Below are positions 57,815-64,000 of a DNA stretch of 64,000 nucleotides, piece after piece (position 1 is the first letter of the stretch; every line of letters begins with the position of its first letter). The position numbers and the translations under genes are program-made. Source of the DNA: Brevundimonas albigilva (GTDB taxonomy: Bacteria > Pseudomonadota > Alphaproteobacteria > Caulobacterales > Caulobacteraceae); assembly GCF_023503965.1 (NCBI RefSeq), contig NZ_CP097298.1:1567001-1631000 (forward strand), given 5' to 3'. The notes beneath the pieces were generated by a model. That model saw only the letters and a program-made list of their open reading frames with translations. It had not been told where the DNA came from and made no database searches.

Positions 57815-58072
57815 TCAGGCCGCCAGCAGGGGGTCCAACTCGCCCTGGCGGTCCAGGGCGTGGATGTCGTCGGACCCGCCGACGTGCCGCCCGTCGATGA
57901 AGATCTGCGGGAAGGTCATGGCCCCGCCCGACCGCTCGACCATCTCGGCCTTCTTGGCGGGATCGTTCGAGGCGACGATCTCGGTGTAGTCGACGCCCTT
58001 CTTCTTCAGCAGCGCCATGGCGCTGAAGCAGTAGGGGCAGCCGGGTTTGGTGTAGATGACGACGTCGGCCAA
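57815..58072 (-). CDS. grxC: glutaredoxin 3
   Basis: 85 residues from TTG 58072. DVVIYTKPGCPYCFSAMALLKKKGVDY carries the dithiol CPYC site, TFPQIFIDGRHVGGSDDIHALDRQGELD the cis-Pro and GG-x-DD glutathione motifs. The TTG is preferred because GGAG lies about ten bases upstream and it starts exactly at the first strand; the ATG at 58102 would add an unusual leader. Confidence 0.92.
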   Translation of the reverse strand: MADVVIYTKPGCPYCFSAMALLKKKGVDYTEIVASNDPAKKAEMVERSGGAMTFPQIFIDGRHVGGSDDIHALDRQGELDPLLAA

Positions 58073-58139
58073 AAGGCATCTCCAATCATTATGCGCCCTC
58101 AAGTCGTGAGCCGCCGCGCGGCGAACATAGGGGCCGCTT

Positions 58140-58934
58140 CTAGATAATCAGTTGCCGGGCGTTTTTCACCCGGGCGATCACGGCCAGGTCCACGGCCCGG
58201 GCCCCGGCGTCGACCAGGGCGCGGGCGCAGGCCTCTCCGGTCGCGCCCGTGGTCAACACGTCGTCGACCAGAAGGATGCGACGGCCCTTGATGCGACGGC
58301 GGCCGGCCTCGGTGACGGCGAAGGCCTTCTTCACGTTCAACCGCCGCCCGCGCCGACTCTTGCCGCCCTGGCTGTCGGTGCGGACGATGCGGACCAGGGC
58401 GTCGGGGACATAGTCGAGGCCGGCCGTGCGGGCCAGCGGCCGGGCGATCTCTGCCGCCTGGTTGAAGCGGCGCGACAGCAGCCGGAACGGGTGCAGCGGC
58501 ACGGGCGCGATGACATCGGCCTCGCCCAGCAGGTCGGCGGCCGCCCGGCCGATCCAGCGGGCGAACAGGGGCGCGAACTGCTGCTGGTCGCCGTGCTTGT
58601 AGCGTAGGATCAGCCCGCGCGAGGCGTCGTCATAGACGCAAGCCGCCCGCGCCCGGTGAAAGCCGTAGGGCTGGGCCAGGCAGGCGGCGCAGCGGTCCTG
58701 GGCGAACGCCCCGCCGTCATATTCGAACGCCGCGCCGCAGCCGTCGCACACCGGCGCCTCCAGAAAGGCGATGCGGCTCCAGGCGTCGGGCGTCAGGCCG
58801 GCGGCGGCGGTCGCCTCGCGGCTGTCGTGGGCCAGCGGCGGCAGGATCAGGTCGGCGGCGGACCGCCCCAGGTCGCGCGCGCGTCGGCTCGCCCCTTTCC
58901 ACGTCGCGCGCCAGACCCCATCCTGTGCGTCCAT
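58140..58934 (-). CDS. comF: ComF family phosphoribosyltransferase-like protein
   Basis: 264 residues. N-terminal zinc finger (CDGCGAAFEYDGGAFAQDRCAACLAQP), then a PRPP-loop domain with GRRILLVDDVLTTGAT. ComF proteins take part in DNA uptake in competent bacteria and are conserved more widely. Its ATG (58934-58932) and that of the plus-strand methyltransferase (58933-58935) overlap head-to-head. First gene of the seven-gene minus-strand run down to 54717. Confidence 0.9.
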   Translation of the reverse strand: MDAQDGVWRATWKGASRRARDLGRSAADLILPPLAHDSREATAAAGLTPDAWSRIAFLEAPVCDGCGAAFEYDGGAFAQDRCAACLAQPYGFHRARAACVYDDASRGLILRYKHGDQQQFAPLFARWIGRAAADLLGEADVIAPVPLHPFRLLSRRFNQAAEIARPLARTAGLDYVPDALVRIVRTDSQGGKSRRGRRLNVKKAFAVTEAGRRRIKGRRILLVDDVLTTGATGEACARALVDAGARAVDLAVIARVKNARQLII

Positions 58935-59825
58935 GACCGACCCCTCCCCGGCCGCCTCCGGCCCCCGCAGATCTTCGACGCCCGCCGCCGCGCGGCCCGG
59001 CTGGCGCGTTCGGCCCGGCGCTTTCGCGAGGCGGACTTCCTGCACCGGCGGGCCGCCGAGAACGCGGCGGGCAGCCTGGAGGCGATCCTGCGCGACTTTC
59101 CCGTCGCGGTCGACCTCTCGGCGCAACCGGGGGTGTTTTCCGAGGCCGTGGCGGCCAGCGACGCGGCGGGCCGCATCGGCCCCGTGTCGACGCCGACCAG
59201 CCTGGACCAGCGCGCCGCGCCGGGCGCCGCCGCCCTGCCGCTGGACCCCGGCTCGACCGACCTGATCGTGTCTCTGCTCAGCCTGCACTGGGCCAACGAC
59301 CTGCCGGGCGCCCTGGCCCAGATCCGCCGCGCCCTGAAGCCGGACGGCCTGTTCATCGGCACGCTGTTCGGGGCCGGCACGCTGAAGGAGCTGCGCGGGG
59401 TGCTGACCGAGGCGGAACTGGCCGAGCGCGGCGGCGCCCAGGCGCGGGTCTCGCCCTTCGCCGACGGCTTCGACGGCGCGGCCCTGCTGCAGCGGGCGGG
59501 GTTCGCCCTGCCCGTGTCCGACGTGGACCGGTTCACCGTGCGCTATCCCGACCTGGCCGCCCTGGTCCGCGACCTGCGGGCGATGGGCGAGACCAATGTC
59601 CTGGCCGGCCCGATCCGGCCGTTGTCGCGCGCCGTCCTCGGCCGCGCCGCCGCCCTCTACGCCGAGCGCCACGCCGAGGCCGACGGCCGCATCCCCGCCA
59701 CCTTCGAGATCGTCCATCTTGCCGGCTGGAAGCCGCACGAGAGCCAGCAGAAGCCCCTGCCGCGCGGCTCGGCCAAGATGCGCCTGGCCGACGCTCTGGG
59801 CGTCAAGGAACAGACGGGGGACTAG
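58933..59825 (+). CDS. NDUFAF5/BioC-like methyltransferase (one frameshift)
   Basis: About 297 residues. MTDPSPAASGP then, after a break near 58965 in a C run (one lost C), PQIFDARRRAARLARSARRFREADFLHRRAAENAAG, the start of alphaproteobacterial homologues of NDUFAF5, which hydroxylates a complex I arginine in mitochondria. The SAM domain is degenerate (VAVDLSAQPGVF in place of a clear glycine loop), with DLIVSLLSLHWANDLPGALAQIRRALKPDGLFIGTLFG and the C-terminal EIVHLAGWKPHESQQKPLPRGSA block. Confidence 0.85.
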
Positions 59826-59979
59826 GATCGCCCCAGACATCGTCTTTCCGGGGCGTCCGCAGGGCGAACCCGGAACCCAGGAGGCCGTCATCCGGCCCGT
59901 CCACCATGCGGTTCAGATCGTGGATGCGGCCGTGGCTTCCGGGTTCATCGCTTCGCTCAGTCCCGGAACGACGGCAAGA

Positions 59980-60597
59980 TCAGCGCGCCCGGCGCAGGGT
60001 CAGGTTGATGCGCCCGCCGCCGGGGATCAGTCGCGACGATCCCGCCAGGACGCGGTCCACCCCGTGGCGCGCCAGCCGCGCCGGGCCGGCCAGGGCGCAG
60101 ACGTCGCCGCTTTCCAGCTTCAGCGTCGAGGTCTTTCCGTCGGCGCCGGCGATGCGGAACACGGCCGTGTCGCCCAGCGACACCGACAGCACCGGCGCCT
60201 TCAGGTCCGCCTCGTCCCGGTCCTGGTGCAGGCCCATCTTCGCCGTGTCGCGATAAAGGTTCACCAGGCAGGCGTCGGGCGGATCGGGCCAGTTCACGGT
60301 CGCCCGCCACAGCTCCAGCAGCGCCTGCGGGATCGACGGCCAGGGTCGGCCGGTCTCGGGGTGGGTCGGCTGGTAGCGATAGCCGGCCCGGTCCGACACC
60401 CAGCCCAGCGGTCCGAAGTTGCTCATCTTGACCGACAGCGGCCGCCCGCCCGGCGTGACGGGCCGATAGAGGGGCGCGGCCTCCAGCCCCTGCATCACCG
60501 CCTCGACCAGCGCCGCCTGAGCCGACGCCGCCAGGGCGCCGCGCCACAGCCGGAAGCCGGGGGTCGCCGTGGGCGTTTCTGGCGGAAGCGGGATCAT
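59980..60597 (-). CDS. alkB: AlkB-type alpha-ketoglutarate-dependent DNA repair dioxygenase
   Basis: 205 residues. Oxidatively removes 1-methyladenine and 3-methylcytosine. Iron ligands are in NLYRDTAKMGLHQDRDEADLKAPVLSVSLGD (His-x-Asp) and ARHGVDRV (second His), and the ketoglutarate Arg is in RINLTLRRAR. KMSNFGPLGWVSDRAGYRYQPTHPETGRPWPSIP is the nucleotide-recognition lid. The 154 bases between its end and the preceding gene show no clear feature. Confidence 0.93.
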   Translation of the reverse strand: MIPLPPETPTATPGFRLWRGALAASAQAALVEAVMQGLEAAPLYRPVTPGGRPLSVKMSNFGPLGWVSDRAGYRYQPTHPETGRPWPSIPQALLELWRATVNWPDPPDACLVNLYRDTAKMGLHQDRDEADLKAPVLSVSLGDTAVFRIAGADGKTSTLKLESGDVCALAGPARLARHGVDRVLAGSSRLIPGGGRINLTLRRAR

Positions 60598-60657
60598 GCG
60601 CCTTCACATAGGCCCGCCCCGCATCCCCGCAAAAGGCCTTCGGATCGCAATCAAGGC

Positions 60658-60685
60658 CTTGCGGCCCTAGGGGTGTTTCCCATAT
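60658..60685 (+). promoter_or_regulatory. sigma-32 heat-shock promoter for dnaK
   Basis: CTTG (60658-60661), 17-bp spacer, CCCATAT (60679-60685), close to the alphaproteobacterial RpoH consensus. It lies 139 bases before the dnaK ATG. Confidence 0.65.
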
Positions 60686-60824
60686 CGGGGCCAGCTTCGG
60701 AGAAACCCCGAGAAAACTGGGGCTATCCGGAAAGTTCAACGCCAACCCACTGGGGGCGGTCACGCGCGGCGCTTCGTCGAAGGCCGCCGCATCGCCCGCC
60801 GATACGGAGAGAAATAGAACGCCC

Positions 60825-62738
<1,914 letters not shown>

Positions 62739-62763
62739 TCGCATCAGGTCGCTGAAATGACAG

Positions 62764-62797
62764 GACCCCGCTTGTCTCGCGATGGGCGGGGTCTTTT
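62764..62797 (+). terminator. intrinsic terminator between dnaK and dnaJ
   Basis: GACCCCGC (62764-62771) pairs with GCGGGGTC (62786-62793), followed by TTTT. A shorter dyad CCTGAT-CGC-ATCAGG overlaps the dnaK stop. Confidence 0.7.
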
Positions 62798-62804
62798 CAT
62801 GAAA

Positions 62805-62832
62805 CTTGCATCATCCGTCCCGGCCCCCATGT
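62805..62832 (+). promoter_or_regulatory. sigma-32-like promoter for dnaJ
   Basis: CTTG (62805-62808), 17-bp spacer, CCCATGT (62826-62832), starting 8 bases after the dnaK terminator. Suggests separate heat-shock control of dnaJ. Confidence 0.5.
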
Positions 62833-62914
62833 CAGCCGGGACATCGTTTCCCGCCAGCGTCCGCCAGAGGCGCGACGGCGGGGCCGACCGGGGAAGTATG
62901 AGGACCAACGCCCG

Positions 62915-64000
62915 ATGGCGCGTGATTACTACGAGTTCTGGGCGTCGAGCGCACCATCGACGCGCCCGGCCTGAAGGCCGCCTATCGCAAGCTGGCCATG
63001 CAGCACCATCCGGACCGCAACGGCGGCTCCGAGGAATCGCTGGCCGTGTTCAAGGAAATCTCGGAGGCCTATGCGGTCCTGTCGGACGACCAGAAGCGCG
63101 CCGCCTATGACCGCTTCGGCCATGCCGGGGTGAACGGCGGCGGCGGCAATCCGTTCGGCCAGGGCGGCGGCGCCGGCTTCAACGACCTGAACGACATCTT
63201 CTCCCAGGTGTTCGGCGACGCCTTCGGCGATGCGTTCGGCGGCCGCCAGGGCCGCAGCCAGGGCGGCCCCCGCCGCGGCTCCGACCTGCGCTACGACCTG
63301 GAGATCACCCTGGAGCAGGCCTACAAGGGCGCCGAGGTCGAGATTTCCGTCCCCGCCACCGCCACCTGCGAAACCTGCGAGGGCTCGGGCGCCAAGCCGG
63401 GGGCCAAGCCCACGACCTGCGCCACCTGCCGCGGCGCCGGGCGCATCCGCCAGGCCAACGGCTTCTTCCAGATGGAACGGACCTGCCCGTCCTGCGGCGG
63501 CGCCGGCCAGCGCATCGCCGCCGCCGACGTCTGCACGACCTGCCAGGGCCACGGCCAGGTGCGCAAGACCCGCACCCTGAACCTGAAGATTCCCGCCGGC
63601 GTGGACGACGGCTCGCGCATCCGCCTGTCGGGCGAGGGCGACGCCGGCCAGCGCGGCGGCCCGCGCGGCGACCTGTACGTCTTCCTGTCCGTCACCCCGC
63701 ACGAACTGTTCGAGCGCGACAACCTGGACCTGCTGGTCACGGTGCCGGTGCCGATGACGGTGGCGGCCCTGGGCGGGGTGGTCGACGCCCCCTGCCTGGT
63801 GTCCGAGGCCTGCGACGGCCGCTGCAAGGCCTCGGTCGACGTGCCCGCCGGCGCCCAGACCGGCAAGACGGTCCGCATCAAGGGCAAGGGCATGCCGCAC
63901 CTGAACGGACGCGGGCGCGGCGACCTGGTCGTCGAACTGTTCGTGGAGACCCCCACCGACCTGACCGCCCGCCAGAAGGAATTGCTTCAGGAGCTTGCCC
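62915..64000 (+). CDS. dnaJ: co-chaperone DnaJ (one frameshift; 3' end cut by window edge)
   Basis: About 362 of the expected ~385 residues. ARDYYE then, after a break at about 62939 (one lost base), LGVERTIDAPGLKAAYRKLAMQHHPDRN (J domain with HPD), a Gly/Phe-rich region (NPFGQGGGAGFND), four zinc-finger repeats (CETCEGSG, CATCRGAG, CPSCGGAG, CTTCQGHG), and the C-terminal substrate domain (LKIPAGVDDGSRIRLSGEGDAG). The ATG at 62915 is fixed by the J-domain start. No stop in the window. Confidence 0.95.

Overview
The window is very GC-rich, gene-dense chromosomal DNA from an alphaproteobacterium, most likely a Caulobacteraceae and probably Brevundimonas-like. This is inferred from protein families and gene order; no database was searched. 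Supporting signs are a phyR / nepR-ecfG-phyK general stress response locus, a Flp/Tad pilus cluster with two short pilins and TadE-type pseudopilins, an HrcA-GrpE operon beside RNase PH, a dnaK-dnaJ pair with alphaproteobacterial heat-shock promoters, and homologues of mitochondrial complex I factors (NDUFA9, NDUFAF5). No prophage, insertion sequence, CRISPR array or rRNA was seen. One tRNA-Leu(CAA) is present.

Layout. 1-6.5 kb: recQ (cut by the left edge), an NDUFA9-like reductase, a DUF488 protein, an M1 aminopeptidase lipoprotein and a Bcr/CflA-type exporter. 6.6-12 kb: AMP nucleosidase, a methyltransferase, then a plus-strand run of membrane protein, winged-helix regulator, tyrosine phosphatase and pabB. 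12.1-14.6 kb: pilus genes. 14.6-17.1 kb: acetyltransferase, rpmA-rplU and a TetR regulator. 17.3-24 kb: Kef-type antiporter, M13 peptidase, hisS, tRNA and a CcdC-like membrane protein. 24-27 kb: a catabolic-looking operon of MDR oxidoreductase, hotdog protein and fumarylacetoacetase-like hydrolase. 26.8-31.4 kb: the EcfG stress island. 31.4-44.7 kb: an MHS symporter, succinate-semialdehyde dehydrogenase, a WcbI-GSCFA pair, Lrp/alanine dehydrogenase, fabI, a BenE-like permease, small conserved proteins, and a ParDE module coupled to a class V aminotransferase. 44.7-54.3 kb: secA, a parvulin PPIase, argJ, nth, then arfB, yaiI, grpE and hrcA on the minus strand, and rph. 54.3-60.6 kb: a comF-led minus-strand operon, an NDUFAF5-like methyltransferase and alkB. 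60.7-64 kb: dnaK and dnaJ (cut by the right edge).

Two observations dominate. First, at least 22 genes are broken by small indels, nearly all single-base deletions. They include the core genes hisS, secA, rpmA, argJ, hrcA and dnaJ, so they are best read as consensus errors in the assembly, not pseudogenes. Gene spans below are given across the breaks. Second, five exact GGAAC-N16/17-GTT promoters of the EcfG (sigma-T) class lie between 26.9 and 31.2 kb. One of them points away from any adjacent gene, into a ~115-nt stretch that folds into a C-rich stem-loop and ends in an intrinsic terminator. That is a strong candidate for a general-stress small RNA of the Caulobacter GsrN type. A second structured RNA candidate, with its own promoter and terminator, lies downstream of hisS.
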